Source: Alcanivorax sp. DG881
GTDB lineage: Bacteria; Pseudomonadota; Gammaproteobacteria; Pseudomonadales; Alcanivoracaceae
Direction: 5' to 3'
DNA length: 64,000 bases
Assembly: GCF_000155615.1 (NCBI RefSeq)
Contig: NZ_DS989915.1
Location: forward strand, 1,231,717 to 1,295,716
The notes beneath the pieces are model-generated. The model searched no databases and was not told where the DNA came from. It was given only the letters and a program-made list of their open reading frames with translations. Positions 52,522 to 61,908 of the stretch are shown here, one piece after another. Numbering within the stretch: the stretch's first letter is position 1; each line of letters opens with the position of its first letter. Both the position numbers and the translations under genes were made by a program.

Positions 52522-52606
52522 GGGCGACTCCGGTCGCCCACTGTTTACGCCGCAGGGCTCTCCCTGGTCCTCGCAAGCACGCAAGCAACCCTGCGGCGCT
52601 TTTTCC
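52522..52606 (+). terminator. Two hairpins terminating the porin transcript
   Basis: GGGCGAC-TCCG-GTCGCCC (52522-52539) is followed by GCCGCAGGG (52549-52557) pairing with CCCTGCGGC (52589-52597) and then GCTTTTTCC. The second has a 31-base loop but a good T-run, the expected end of the porin mRNA. Confidence 0.78.
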
Positions 52607-52612
52607 TTTCAC

Positions 52613-52647
52613 GCTTGATGCTCAACACCCGATGCCTGACGCTTAAA
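52613..52647. repeat. Heptad words after porin terminator (locus 10)
   Basis: GCTTGAT, GCTCAAC, ACCCGAT, GCCTGAC, GCTTAAA run in register. The reverse complement reads GCGTCAG, GCATCGG, GTGTTGA, nearly the same words as loci 2 and 4 on the other strand. Confidence 0.65.
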
Positions 52648-52700
52648 AGCAAAGAGGGAGCGGTGTTACTCGCAGCATGAAGCTTCCCGCATTTTTTCTT

Positions 52701-53633
52701 CTAGCGTTCAAAATACACCACCAATGCATCATGGTCTGAAATCGGTGCCACACCCTGGCTGCCATACAGGCTGTCATAACGCCCCGCATTACCACGACTC
52801 ACCGCAACCTTGCTAACAGAGGGCTTCAATCCGGGTGACACCCAGATGTGGTCCAGCGCTTGCGGGCGACAACGGTGGCGGAAACTGTAGCGTTCCTTTT
52901 CAGGCAAGAACGACCAGAGATTCAGCAAGCCCGATTGCTCAAACCGTTCATGGCTGTCGGAGAACCGGCCTTCATCCCACGTCGTATTGAAATCCCCCGC
53001 GACAATCAATGGCGAGGTCTGCATCGTTACCCAGTTGGCCAACAAGGCCGCCTGAGTCTGTCTTTTTTCATGAACCCAGGCTTTCTTCAAATTCCGCGCG
53101 CTACGCCAATGCACCACCACTACATTCGCAGCAAGCGGCGCTTCAAGCGCAACCACCAACGGTGGGCGTGCATACAGCGCGTGACCATGGAATTGCTGGC
53201 CTGAAAAAAGAGTGCTCACCGACCCAATATTGACCGGTGAGCGATACATTATTGCCACATCCATACCCGAAGGGTCATTACCCTCACGCAGCGCTGAACG
53301 ATACCGGTAACCACGCTGCGACAACCGATCCGCCAGCCGATCCAGCACGGCCTGGTTTTCCACTTCCTGAAGCGCCAGAACATGCGGCGCGTTCAGGTCT
53401 TCAACAATAAAGCCCGCAACGGCATTTATCCGTGCCCTCAACAACACAGACGACACAGGGTCATCCAGCTCGCTGTTCTTGTGGTCATCGCGCAGGCGCC
53501 ACAGATTCAGGGTTGCCAGCGCCCATGTCTGATCAGACGCAGCAGGCACACCACGGGCAGGCGCAAGCTGTGCACAATCGGCCGGGGCCAACAGCGGGGA
53601 AATAGTGAGGACAATCAGAATGAATAAACGCAT
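52701..53633 (-). CDS. Secreted endonuclease/exonuclease/phosphatase-fold protein
   Basis: A 310-residue protein with a signal peptide (about 1-20) and an EEP fold. Catalytic and metal-binding phrases: VLALQEVENQAVLDRL (Glu), NVVVVHWRSARN, IVAGDFNTTWDE (Asp/Asn), and ISDHDALVVYF (the final Asp-His). It is predicted to hydrolyse phosphodiesters outside the cytoplasm, for example DNA, RNA or phospholipid headgroups. It stands alone downstream of the porin on the opposite strand. Product name by fold only. Confidence 0.87.
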   Translation of the reverse strand: MRLFILIVLTISPLLAPADCAQLAPARGVPAASDQTWALATLNLWRLRDDHKNSELDDPVSSVLLRARINAVAGFIVEDLNAPHVLALQEVENQAVLDRLADRLSQRGYRYRSALREGNDPSGMDVAIMYRSPVNIGSVSTLFSGQQFHGHALYARPPLVVALEAPLAANVVVVHWRSARNLKKAWVHEKRQTQAALLANWVTMQTSPLIVAGDFNTTWDEGRFSDSHERFEQSGLLNLWSFLPEKERYSFRHRCRPQALDHIWVSPGLKPSVSKVAVSRGNAGRYDSLYGSQGVAPISDHDALVVYFER

Positions 53634-53750
53634 GCAGGCAGTGTATGCGCGCCATCCGCTGCGTAACAGAGGCTCAAGCGAAGCGGATTAACGCAGGGCA
53701 ACCACGCACTGACACAACGGCGATATCCGTCTAATTCATGTTCAAAAAAA

Positions 53751-53776
53751 ACCCGCCGGAGAGGCGGGTCAAAAAA
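53751..53776 (-). terminator. Intrinsic terminator after mini binding-protein gene
   Basis: ACCCGCC (53751-53757) pairs with GGCGGGT (53763-53769), flanked by A runs on both sides. On the - strand it gives a T8 tail directly beyond the stop at 53782. Confidence 0.88.
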
Positions 53777-53781
53777 CACAT

Positions 53782-54189
53782 TCAGGGGCGATACACCACT
53801 TTTAACTGTGGTGAGACCTTGGTTTCATCCACGTAACCGATAAAGTTTCGATTACTGCCGACCAGCATGACCATTTCCCGGTCGCTGGACACTTCCCGGG
53901 GCGGCATACCTCGGCCGGTGAAAATCATTCTGGCCCAATAGCTTTTCATCTGCTCCGCGCTTTTGCCCATTACCCGCTGATAAAAGCCCGTGCGCTCAGC
54001 GCTTTGAGCCGGCAAATCCAACGGTTTCAAGGCAACGCCAGACGCCCGGCGAGTCAAACCATTAAATAACTGGCGTACTTCGTCCTGGGTCAGCATGGTC
54101 AATTCGCTACTGGCTGAAACCACCACAACCGGCTCGGCGTGCAGAGTGGCGGACAGGGTCAGGAGCAATGAAATTATCCATTTCTTCAT
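53782..54189 (-). CDS. Small periplasmic phosphate-binding-like protein
   Basis: A 135-residue protein with a signal peptide (about 1-18, ending LHAEP). The mature part resembles the second lobe of PstS-like phosphate-binding proteins: VVVVSASSELTMLTQDEVRQLFNGLTRR and NRNFIGYVDETKV at the end. It is about half the normal length, so it cannot form a full two-lobed binder. The ATG at 54189 follows AGGGAG by seven bases. It follows the porin gene by twelve bases; together they look like a two-gene anion-uptake or sensing module. Confidence 0.8.
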   Translation of the reverse strand: MKKWIISLLLTLSATLHAEPVVVVSASSELTMLTQDEVRQLFNGLTRRASGVALKPLDLPAQSAERTGFYQRVMGKSAEQMKSYWARMIFTGRGMPPREVSSDREMVMLVGSNRNFIGYVDETKVSPQLKVVYRP

Positions 54190-54201
54190 TATCATTCTCC
54201 C

Positions 54202-55437
54202 TTAAAAGACCAGATCGGCGCTGAGACGCACAATGGTGGCATGATCATCTTCCATCTCCGCCCCCGGGTCGGTGACAAAGAACCCTGTGGTGGAAACCTC
54301 ATCATCGGAGAAGTCGTAGTAGTAACTGAACTCCCCTTTCAGGGCGATGGAATCGGTGAGCGAGTAACGTAATCCTGCCGTCCAGCTTTTCTGCTGCTCG
54401 GCCAGGCCATCATTGATCGGGCCAGGCAAAGAGGAATCCAGATCACGGGGATCCACTTCCGCCCAGGTCACCAACGGCATCCACTTGCCCATATACTTGC
54501 CCAGGCTCACATAGGCACTTTGGCTGCTGGGGTACCAGTTACCAAAGTCCAGACGAGCCACCTCGCCAGACATGAACCAGCTACCGTCATCATATTGCAG
54601 GCCAAGGCCGGCAAAGTAGGTGTACACCTCGTCAAAGGACAGCCCCAATGCGGTAGCAGGAATCAGCGCATCCAGATCATCCTGCCCCACGGACACATCC
54701 GCCGCAGAGTAGGCCGCACGCACGGTCCAGTCACGCCAGCGGCTGGTCAGGTTCATGCCGGCGAGATCGTCAGCCTGGTATTGCGCATTGTTGGTACGCG
54801 GCCCGCCATCCACGGTGCTGGACCCCCAGAAACCGCTAAGCCGGTGGCTGACCGGGCCGGTATTGAAGCCCCAGGTCGCTTCCAGTGCCTCCATGGTTTT
54901 GATGGGCGCCAGCTGATACACCTCGGAAGGCAATGACACCCACGGATAGGCATAACCTACATCCACATACTGTGAGTGCAGATAAAACGGCGCCACAATA
55001 CGCCCCGCCTTGACGCTGACGCTCTCGGTAACGTCGTAGTCCAGGTAGGCCCACTGCACTTCCGCATTGAAATCATCGGCACCGGAGGCAAACAGCTGGA
55101 CAACCGCCTCGGCCTTGTCGGTGAGCTGGGCGTTAAACTGTACGCCGGCACGGGTAAGGGAATCATGGCTCCACTTATCACCGGAGCCATCGATGTAGCT
55201 GCCGTCGTCACCCAAGGTGGTGTCCGCCTCGGCACGGCTCATGCCGGCGGAGAGGAATCCGTTGATACGCAGCCGCTCGGGCTGTGTCAGGCTGCTTTCA
55301 ACCTGTTGCTGTTCCAGCTTTTCAAGCCGCTGCTGGTAATCACGCAGCGTCTGCTCCACGTCGCTTTCAGCAGCAATCGCCCATAAAGGGCTGATGCCCA
55401 GCGACGCACCGAGCACGACAGATAATGCCTTTCCCAT
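54202..55437 (-). CDS. Porin-like outer membrane protein with N-terminal coiled coil
   Basis: A 411-residue barrel with a signal peptide (about 1-23), a short coiled coil (about 26-47, QTLRDYQQRLEKLEQQQVESSL) and about 16 amphipathic strands ending in the aromatic DLVF. RINGFLSAGMSRAEAD opens the barrel. Resembles phosphate-selective and DcaP-like porins in layout. Together with the mini binding protein it may serve anion uptake. An exact TTCGTCTT...AAGACGAA inverted repeat lies upstream of its start. Confidence 0.85.
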   Translation of the reverse strand: MGKALSVVLGASLGISPLWAIAAESDVEQTLRDYQQRLEKLEQQQVESSLTQPERLRINGFLSAGMSRAEADTTLGDDGSYIDGSGDKWSHDSLTRAGVQFNAQLTDKAEAVVQLFASGADDFNAEVQWAYLDYDVTESVSVKAGRIVAPFYLHSQYVDVGYAYPWVSLPSEVYQLAPIKTMEALEATWGFNTGPVSHRLSGFWGSSTVDGGPRTNNAQYQADDLAGMNLTSRWRDWTVRAAYSAADVSVGQDDLDALIPATALGLSFDEVYTYFAGLGLQYDDGSWFMSGEVARLDFGNWYPSSQSAYVSLGKYMGKWMPLVTWAEVDPRDLDSSLPGPINDGLAEQQKSWTAGLRYSLTDSIALKGEFSYYYDFSDDEVSTTGFFVTDPGAEMEDDHATIVRLSADLVF

Positions 55438-55454
55438 AGTTCCCCCACAGAAAC

Positions 55455-55488
55455 TTCGTCTTTTTCATTAAAGTTTAACTAAGACGAA
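55455..55488 (-). promoter_or_regulatory. Inverted repeat upstream of porin
   Basis: TTCGTCTT (55455-55462) and AAGACGAA (55481-55488) are exact reverse complements separated by 18 bases. It lies 18 to 51 bases before the porin ATG and could be an operator or a leader hairpin in the porin mRNA. Confidence 0.5.
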
Positions 55489-55520
55489 AGGATGGCATTA
55501 TCCGTGATTGTGATCGGGAA

Positions 55521-55976
55521 TCAAGAGTCCGAGGGCGCTTCACGCAAAACCGGCAACCCGGCACAAATCGCCTCCCCCTCAGCCTGTGTCAGGCAGACCG
55601 TGACCGACTCCCCAGGCTGCGGAACCCGCTGCAGTTTCATCAACATCAAATGGTCGCCGCCCGGCAAAAAGGAAAACGATTCCCCCGGCGCCAACATGAC
55701 ATGGTGGAGATGGCCCATTTTGCGCGTCCCGTCATCCAGGGTTTTCATGCTGTGCAGCATGGCATGGCCGGCGATTTCACTACGGGCGCCGGTAATGTTG
55801 ACGCTGGTATCGCCCTCATTGGTCACCGTCAGGTACCCGGCCATGGTCGGCGATACCGGCGGCACCGCCCGCAGCCAGCCATCGCTGATACGTACATCCG
55901 CGCTGGCAACGCCGGCGCACAACGCGACAGCCAGTGCCACGCCCTGACAAACGGGCTTACAAAAGCGATTCAACAT
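55521..55976 (-). CDS. Copper chaperone PCu(A)C
   Basis: A 151-residue periplasmic protein with a signal peptide (about 1-26, ending GVASA). The copper motif is intact: GHAMLHSM, then GKMGHLHHVMLAPGESFSFLPGGDHLMLM, the H-M...HxM pattern of the PCu(A)C family. It passes Cu(I) to the CuA site of subunit II with SCO. The start overlaps the SCO gene end by 20 bases, so both are co-translated and support the oxidase at 19-24 kb. Confidence 0.93.
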   Translation of the reverse strand: MLNRFCKPVCQGVALAVALCAGVASADVRISDGWLRAVPPVSPTMAGYLTVTNEGDTSVNITGARSEIAGHAMLHSMKTLDDGTRKMGHLHHVMLAPGESFSFLPGGDHLMLMKLQRVPQPGESVTVCLTQAEGEAICAGLPVLREAPSDS

Positions 55977-56529
55977 CCGTTACCACCTCGTCAATCTTGA
56001 AATCCGCCGGATACAACTTGCGCACGCGCGCCTGCTCATCCAGCAGGTAAATATAATCACTATGGGTAAACAGGTAGCCCTGCTCCCCGGCCTCCTGATC
56101 CTTGATAAAGACCACACCGTACTGCTCGGCCACGGCTCGAATCTGCTCCAGGCTGCCCGTCAGGCCAATCATATCCGCCTTGAACCAGGGCAGATATTCC
56201 TTCAGATGGGCAGCCGTGTCCCGCTCAGGATCAAAGGTAATGAACACCGGTTGTACCTGATCGGCCACCCCTTCTTCTTCCAGATGACGGTAAACCTGAG
56301 CCACCTGGGCCAGCACCGCCGGGCAAATGTCCGGGCAATGGGTGTAGCCAAAGAACAGAATCGATACCTGGCCCTTCAATTTTTCCGCCGAAAAAGGCTC
56401 CCCATTCTGGTCTGTCAGGGTGAAATCGCCCCCCAGCCGCGTATTCACTGGCAGGTCGCTTTCCTGCTTGCCACAGCCGGCCAGCACCAACGCTGCCAGC
56501 AATGGCAGCACATACAGCAGTTTTCGCAT
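55957..56529 (-). CDS. SCO family copper chaperone lipoprotein
   Basis: A 190-residue lipoprotein (lipobox VLAGC) with a thioredoxin-like SCO domain. The copper ligands are the CxxxC in GYTHCPDICP and the downstream His in LFTHSDYIYLLD. It metallates the CuA centre of cytochrome oxidase subunit II with PCu(A)C. The ATG at 56529 follows GGAGAATTC; a start further upstream is rejected. Overlaps the PCu(A)C gene. Confidence 0.94.
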   Translation of the reverse strand: MRKLLYVLPLLAALVLAGCGKQESDLPVNTRLGGDFTLTDQNGEPFSAEKLKGQVSILFFGYTHCPDICPAVLAQVAQVYRHLEEEGVADQVQPVFITFDPERDTAAHLKEYLPWFKADMIGLTGSLEQIRAVAEQYGVVFIKDQEAGEQGYLFTHSDYIYLLDEQARVRKLYPADFKIDEVVTDVESLL

Positions 56530-56609
56530 GAATTCTCCGGTTCGCAGTTTGCAGCAGTCAGCGGTATAATCCGCGCCCATTTTCACTCTATTTGACGGTT
56601 AGGCAACCC

Positions 56610-57947
56610 ATGGCACGTAAGCTGTTTATCCAGACCCACGGCTGCCAGATGAACGAGTACGATTCTACCCGCATGGTGGACCTGCTCGAATCCAGCCACG
56701 GCCTGGAGTCCACCGACAACCCGGAAGAAGCGGATGTGCTGCTTCTCAACACCTGCTCTATCCGGGAAAAAGCCCAGGAAAAGGTCTTCCACCAGCTGGG
56801 CCGCTGGAAAAAGCTGAAAGACGCCAAACCCGACATGATTATCGGCGTGGGCGGCTGTGTGGCCAGCCAGGAAGGCGATGCCATCCGCGACCGTGCGCCC
56901 TATGTGGACGTGGTATTTGGTCCTCAAACCCTGCACCGCCTGCCCGGCCTGATTACCCAGGCCGCCAGCACCCGCGAGCTGGCCATTGATGTGACCTTCC
57001 CGGAAATCGAAAAGTTCGACAACCTTCCGGAACCCAGCGTAGACGGCCCCTCCGCTTTCGTTTCCATCATGGAGGGCTGCTCCAAGTACTGTACGTTCTG
57101 CGTGGTGCCTTACACCCGCGGCGAAGAAGTCAGCCGTCCGGTCCAGCCGGTGCTCAGTGAAATCCAGCACCTGGCAGACATGGGCGTGCGCGAGGTCAAC
57201 CTGCTGGGCCAGAACGTGAATGCCTACCAGGGCGTGGGCGCCGATGGCGATACGCTGGATCTGGCCGACCTGATCCGCCTGATCCGTGACATCGACGGCA
57301 TCGATCGCATTCGCTACACCACCAGCCACCCGGTGGAATTCTCCGATGCGCTGATTCAGGTGTACGAAGACGTGCCGGAACTGGTCAGCCACCTGCACTT
57401 GCCGGTGCAATCCGGCTCCGACCGCATTCTCGCCATGATGAAGCGCAACCACATGGTGCTTGAGTACAAGAGCAAACTACGCAAGCTCAAGCGCATCCGT
57501 CCGGACATCTCCTTCAGCTCGGATTTCATTATCGGCTTCCCCGGCGAAACCGACCGGGACTTCGAAGACACCATGGACCTGATCCATGATATCGGCTTCG
57601 ACATGTCCTTCAGCTTCATCTACAGCGCCCGCCCCGGCACCCCGGCGGCGGACCTGCCCGATGATGTGGACATGGACGTGAAAAAGCAGCGCCTGGCGAT
57701 TCTCCAGCAGCGCATCAACCAGAACGCCCAGGACATCTCCCGCAAAATGGTGGGCAGCACCCAGCGCATTCTGGTGGATGGCTTCTCCAAAAAGGACCCG
57801 GGCCAGCTCAAGGGCCGCACCGAAAACAACCGGGTGGTGAACTTCCAGTGCGACGACACCGACCTGATCGGCCAATTCGTGGATGTGACCATTGCCCAGG
57901 CGTACAGCAATTCCCTGCTGGGCACCGACCCGCGCAACCCGGGCTAG
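56610..57947 (+). CDS. miaB: tRNA-2-methylthio-N6-dimethylallyladenosine synthase MiaB
   Basis: A 445-residue radical-SAM methylthiotransferase. The auxiliary cluster cysteines are Cys12, Cys49 and Cys83, and the radical-SAM CxxxCxxC is Cys157, Cys161, Cys164. A C-terminal TRAM domain (about 380-440) ends with [19 protein letters not shown]. It adds a methylthio group to A37 of tRNAs reading codons that start with U. The ATG at 56610 begins the conserved [19 protein letters not shown]. Divergent from the SCO gene. Confidence 0.96.
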   Translation: MARKLFIQTHGCQMNEYDSTRMVDLLESSHGLESTDNPEEADVLLLNTCSIREKAQEKVFHQLGRWKKLKDAKPDMIIGVGGCVASQEGDAIRDRAPYVDVVFGPQTLHRLPGLITQAASTRELAIDVTFPEIEKFDNLPEPSVDGPSAFVSIMEGCSKYCTFCVVPYTRGEEVSRPVQPVLSEIQHLADMGVREVNLLGQNVNAYQGVGADGDTLDLADLIRLIRDIDGIDRIRYTTSHPVEFSDALIQVYEDVPELVSHLHLPVQSGSDRILAMMKRNHMVLEYKSKLRKLKRIRPDISFSSDFIIGFPGETDRDFEDTMDLIHDIGFDMSFSFIYSARPGTPAADLPDDVDMDVKKQRLAILQQRINQNAQDISRKMVGSTQRILVDGFSKKDPGQLKGRTENNRVVNFQCDDTDLIGQFVDVTIAQAYSNSLLGTDPRNPG

Positions 57948-58077
57948 CCCGGGCCTTGCCGGGCTCATATCGTTATAGCGATTCGTTCCATCCGAACAGC
58001 TTTTAATTGGCGCTTGGTTATATAGACTTGAACCTCATTCGTGCTGACCAACGCTGATCTATTTGTGAGGACAAACC

Positions 58078-59079
58078 ATGCGTGTGTGGATTTCCGCCCT
58101 GCTGCTGGCCATCGCCGGCACCGCCAGTGCCCAGCAGACCCTGCTGAACAGCTCCTACGATATCGCCCGTGAACTGTTTGCCGCGGTGAACCCCAAGTTC
58201 CAGGCCCACTGGCAGGAAATGACCGGCGAAGAGGTCTCCATTAAGCAGTCCCACTCCGGTTCCTCCAAACAGGCCCGCGCCATCCTGCAGGGCCTGAAAG
58301 CCGACGTGGTGACCTTTAACCAGGTGACCGACGTCAACGTGCTGCACGACAAGGGCAACCTGATCCCGGCGGACTGGAACACCCGCCTGCCCAACAACTC
58401 CAGCCCCTACTATTCCACCACCGCTTTCCTGGTGCGCAAGGGCAACCCGAAGAACATTCAGGGCTGGGCCGACCTGGCGAAAGAAGACGTCAGCGTGGTA
58501 TTCCCCAACCCGAAGACCTCCGGCAACGGCCGCTACACCTACCTGGCCGCCTGGATGGCCACCAGTGATCGTCTGGACGGGAATGAAGACAAGATTCGCG
58601 ACTACATGGCCCACTTTCTTGCCAACGTAGCGGTATTCGATTCCGGTGGGCGCGCGGCCACCGTCACCTTTGCCGAGCGTGAGATCGGCGATGTGCTGAT
58701 CAGCTTCGAGTCCGAGGTGAACAACATCCGCAAACAGTACGGCAGCGATGACTACGATGTGGTGGTCCCGAAAACCTCCGTGCTCGCCGAATTTCCGGTC
58801 ACCGTGGTGGACAAGGTGGTGGACCAGAAAGGTACCCGCAAAGTGGCCACCGAGTACCTGAACTTCCTGTACAGCGAAGATATCCAGCGCCTGCTGGCCG
58901 GCTTCAACTACCGGGTACATAACGATACCGTGGTAAAGGAAACCGCCGACCAGTTTCCCCCGGTGAAGCTGCTGGAAGTGGCGGACTATTTCGGCTCCTG
59001 GGCGGATGCCCAGAAGACCCACTTTGCCTCTGGTGGTGAGCTGGATCGCTTGCAAGCCAAGGCCCGGAGCCTGCGCTAA
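58078..59079 (+). CDS. sbp: Sulfate/thiosulfate ABC transporter substrate-binding protein
   Basis: A 333-residue periplasmic protein with a signal peptide (about 1-19, ending ASAQQ). Family phrases: [69 protein letters not shown] and [24 protein letters not shown]. It captures sulfate for the two permeases and CysA downstream. The start lies 130 bases past miaB, behind GTGAGGACAAACC. Could equally be named cysP; specificity for sulfate versus thiosulfate is not decided by sequence alone. Confidence 0.94.
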   Translation: MRVWISALLLAIAGTASAQQTLLNSSYDIARELFAAVNPKFQAHWQEMTGEEVSIKQSHSGSSKQARAILQGLKADVVTFNQVTDVNVLHDKGNLIPADWNTRLPNNSSPYYSTTAFLVRKGNPKNIQGWADLAKEDVSVVFPNPKTSGNGRYTYLAAWMATSDRLDGNEDKIRDYMAHFLANVAVFDSGGRAATVTFAEREIGDVLISFESEVNNIRKQYGSDDYDVVVPKTSVLAEFPVTVVDKVVDQKGTRKVATEYLNFLYSEDIQRLLAGFNYRVHNDTVVKETADQFPPVKLLEVADYFGSWADAQKTHFASGGELDRLQAKARSLR

Positions 59080-59095
59080 ACCGCGCCAATAGACA

Positions 59096-59932
59096 GTGCC
59101 CCTACTGCGAACCCAACACTCCGTTTTACCCGGCTTCACGCTCAGCTTCGCGCTGAGCGTGTTGTTTATCTGTCTGGTGATTCTGGTGCCCCTGTCCGGG
59201 CTCGCCATCCATGTTTCACAGATGAGCTGGGCTCAATACTGGGGTGTGATTACCGACCCCCGCTCACTGGCCAGCTTCCGCGTGACCCTGCTGGCCGCCG
59301 CCGGCGCCAGCGGTATCAACGCCGTGGTCGGCCTGCTGCTGGCCTGGGTGATTACCCGCTACCGCTTCCCCGGCCGACGCCTGATGGATGCGCTGGTGGA
59401 CCTGCCGTTCGCCCTGCCCACCGCCGTGGCCGGGCTGACGCTGTCGGCCCTGTTTGCCGCCAACGGCTGGCTGGGACAATGGTTTGAAGCCATCGGCATC
59501 AGCGTCGCCTACACGCCCCTGGGCATCATGATCGCCATGAGTTTCACCAGCCTGCCCTTCGTGGTGCGGGCCGTGCAGCCGGTGCTCGAAGACCTGACGC
59601 CCGACGTGGAAGAAGCCGCCGCCACCCTGGGCGCCACACCCATGGCCACCTTTACCCGGGTGATTCTGGCGCAGCTGATGCCGGCACTACTCACCGGCAC
59701 TGCCCTGGCCTTTACCCGCAGCCTGGGTGAATACGGTGCGGTGATTTTTATCGCCGGCAATATGCCCTTCGAAACCGAGATCCTCTCGCTGCTGGTCAAC
59801 ATCCGCCTGGATGAGTTCGACTACGCCGCCGCCAGCGCACTGGCCTCGGTGATCCTGATTGCCTCGCTGGTACTGCTCTTTGGTATCCAGCTGGTGCAAT
59901 CCCGTCTGACCCGTCGCTGGAAGGGGCACTGA
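59096..59932 (+). CDS. cysT: Sulfate ABC transporter permease CysT
   Basis: A 278-residue permease with six helices. The EAA loop is near residues 160-200 (VEEAAATLGATPMATFTRVILAQLMPALLTGTALAFTRSLGEYGAVIFIAGNMP split over the region), typical of the CysT/CysU type. Start GTG at 59096, 16 bases after sbp. Its stop is two bases before the cysW ATG. Forms the membrane channel with CysW. Confidence 0.94.
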   Translation: MPLLRTQHSVLPGFTLSFALSVLFICLVILVPLSGLAIHVSQMSWAQYWGVITDPRSLASFRVTLLAAAGASGINAVVGLLLAWVITRYRFPGRRLMDALVDLPFALPTAVAGLTLSALFAANGWLGQWFEAIGISVAYTPLGIMIAMSFTSLPFVVRAVQPVLEDLTPDVEEAAATLGATPMATFTRVILAQLMPALLTGTALAFTRSLGEYGAVIFIAGNMPFETEILSLLVNIRLDEFDYAAASALASVILIASLVLLFGIQLVQSRLTRRWKGH

Positions 59933-59934
59933 CC

Positions 59935-60789
59935 ATGCATGAACGCCCCCGCCACTGGCACCAGTGGCTTCTCATCATGGCCGCCTTTGCTGCGGTCGCC
60001 ATCTTGCTGGTGATGCCACTGGCGCTGATTTTCACCGAAGCCTTCAGCCAGGGCTGGGCCATGGTGCAGCAGAACCTGACCAACCCGGACATGCTCGGCG
60101 CCATCAAGCTGACCCTGATCGTCGCGCTAATCACCGTGCCAGTGAACCTGCTGTTCGGCATTCTGCTGGCTTGGTGCGTTACCCGTTACGAGTTCCGCGG
60201 CCGCAAACTGCTAAGTACCCTTATCGACATCCCCTTCGCCATGAGCCCGGTGGTCGCCGGGCTATGTTATCTAGTGGTGTACGGGGCCCAGAGCGTGGTG
60301 GGCAACTGGTTCAGCGGCATGGGCGTGCAGCTCATGTTCGCCCTGCCCGGCATGGTCATGGTCACCGTTTTTGTTACCTGCCCCTATGTGGCACGGGTGC
60401 TGATTCCGTTAATGGAGTCCCAGGGCCAGCACGAAGAAGAAGCAGCCATCATTCTTGGCGCCTCCGGCTGGCAGGCTTTCTGGTATGTCACCCTGCCGAA
60501 GATCCGCTGGGCGCTGCTGTACGGGGTGGTACTCACCAACGCCCGGGCGGTGGGTGAATTCGGCGCGGTGAGCGTGGTCTCCGGCCTGATTCGCGGGCAG
60601 ACCCTGACCCTGCCTTTGCTGGTGCAGATGTGGAATCAGGACTACAACACCGTGGGCGCCTTTACCGCGGCCGGCCTGCTGGCCGCCATGGCGCTGGTCA
60701 CCCTGCTGCTGAAAACCGTGCTGGAATGGGCCACACAGCACAACACGGACAATGCCACTGAACAGAAAACCGAACAGGACACCCCATGA
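59935..60789 (+). CDS. cysW: Sulfate ABC transporter permease CysW
   Basis: A 284-residue permease with six helices and a His/Arg-rich N-terminus ([10 protein letters not shown]). Family phrases [41 protein letters not shown] and [51 protein letters not shown] contain the EAA loop. Stop overlaps the cysA ATG (ATGA). Partner of CysT in the sulfate channel. Confidence 0.95.
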   Translation: MHERPRHWHQWLLIMAAFAAVAILLVMPLALIFTEAFSQGWAMVQQNLTNPDMLGAIKLTLIVALITVPVNLLFGILLAWCVTRYEFRGRKLLSTLIDIPFAMSPVVAGLCYLVVYGAQSVVGNWFSGMGVQLMFALPGMVMVTVFVTCPYVARVLIPLMESQGQHEEEAAIILGASGWQAFWYVTLPKIRWALLYGVVLTNARAVGEFGAVSVVSGLIRGQTLTLPLLVQMWNQDYNTVGAFTAAGLLAAMALVTLLLKTVLEWATQHNTDNATEQKTEQDTP

Positions 60790-61880
60790 GCATTCGTGTC
60801 GAACAGATTCAAAAGCGTTTCGGCGATTTCACCGCGCTGGACGACATCAATCTGGATGTTCAGGAAGGCCAGCTGGTCGGCCTGCTCGGCCCCTCCGGTT
60901 CTGGCAAGACCACCCTGCTGCGCATCATCGCCGGGCTGGAAAAAGCCGACCAGGGTAAGGTCCTTTTCCACGGCAAGGACGTCACCAACCTGGACGTTCG
61001 CAAGCGCAAAGTCGGCTTTGTGTTTCAGCAATATGCCCTGTTCCGCCACCTGACCGTCGCCGACAACGTGGCCTTTGGCCTGCGCATGCTGCCGCGCAAG
61101 GAACGCCCCGCCCGCTCGGCGATCCGCCAGCGGGTCAATGAACTGCTGGATCTGGTCCAGCTTGGCCACCTGGCCGGTCGCTACCCGGCACAATTATCCG
61201 GCGGCCAGAAACAGCGCGTGGCACTGGCCCGGGCACTGGCCCTGAAACCGGACGTGTTGTTGCTGGACGAACCCTTTGGGGCTCTGGATGCGAAAGTGCG
61301 CAAGGAGCTGCGCCGCTGGCTGCGTCATCTGCACGAGCAGATTTCGGTCACCAGCATCTTCGTGACCCACGACCAGGAAGAAGCCATGGAAGTGTCGGAC
61401 CAGGTGGTGGTGATGAGCCAGGGACGCATCGAACAAATGGCCTCACCGCTCACCGTCTACGAGCAACCGGCCAGCCGTTTCGTGTTCGATTTCCTGGGAC
61501 ACATCAATGCACTGAAGGGGCACTACGACGGCCGTAGCTGGCAAGCGGGCAACGCGCAACTGCGCCTTACCACCGAAGGCGCCTGCCCGGATGGTGAGCT
61601 CACCCTTTACCTGCGCCCCCACGAGGCGGACTTGAGCAAAACCCCCAGTGACAGCGCCAACCTGCCCGTCAAACTGGGCGCACGCAGCGTGTTTGGCGGC
61701 ACGGTAACACTGGAACTGGAAGCACTGGGCTGGCCAGCGGAGGTGATGGAAGTAGAACTGAGCCGGGACGCCTGGCAAGCGCTGAATGCACAACCGGGAG
61801 ATACCCTGTTTGTGCATCCGCGCCAATTACAGACCGTCACCTGCGACGGCAATCTGGGGCCCCGGGTCACACCTGCCTGA
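60786..61880 (+). CDS. cysA: Sulfate ABC transporter ATP-binding protein CysA
   Basis: A 364-residue ATPase. Walker A GPSGSGKT (35-42), Q-loop, signature LSGGQKQR, Walker [13 protein letters not shown] and the H-loop [14 protein letters not shown] are all intact. A C-terminal TOBE-like domain (about 255-364) carries [12 protein letters not shown]. Energises sulfate import with CysTW. Overlaps cysW by four bases, completing an sbp-cysT-cysW-cysA operon. Confidence 0.96.
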   Translation: MSIRVEQIQKRFGDFTALDDINLDVQEGQLVGLLGPSGSGKTTLLRIIAGLEKADQGKVLFHGKDVTNLDVRKRKVGFVFQQYALFRHLTVADNVAFGLRMLPRKERPARSAIRQRVNELLDLVQLGHLAGRYPAQLSGGQKQRVALARALALKPDVLLLDEPFGALDAKVRKELRRWLRHLHEQISVTSIFVTHDQEEAMEVSDQVVVMSQGRIEQMASPLTVYEQPASRFVFDFLGHINALKGHYDGRSWQAGNAQLRLTTEGACPDGELTLYLRPHEADLSKTPSDSANLPVKLGARSVFGGTVTLELEALGWPAEVMEVELSRDAWQALNAQPGDTLFVHPRQLQTVTCDGNLGPRVTPA

Positions 61881-61908
61881 CCCGACGCCCCGCTTCAGCA
61901 GCCTGGCC

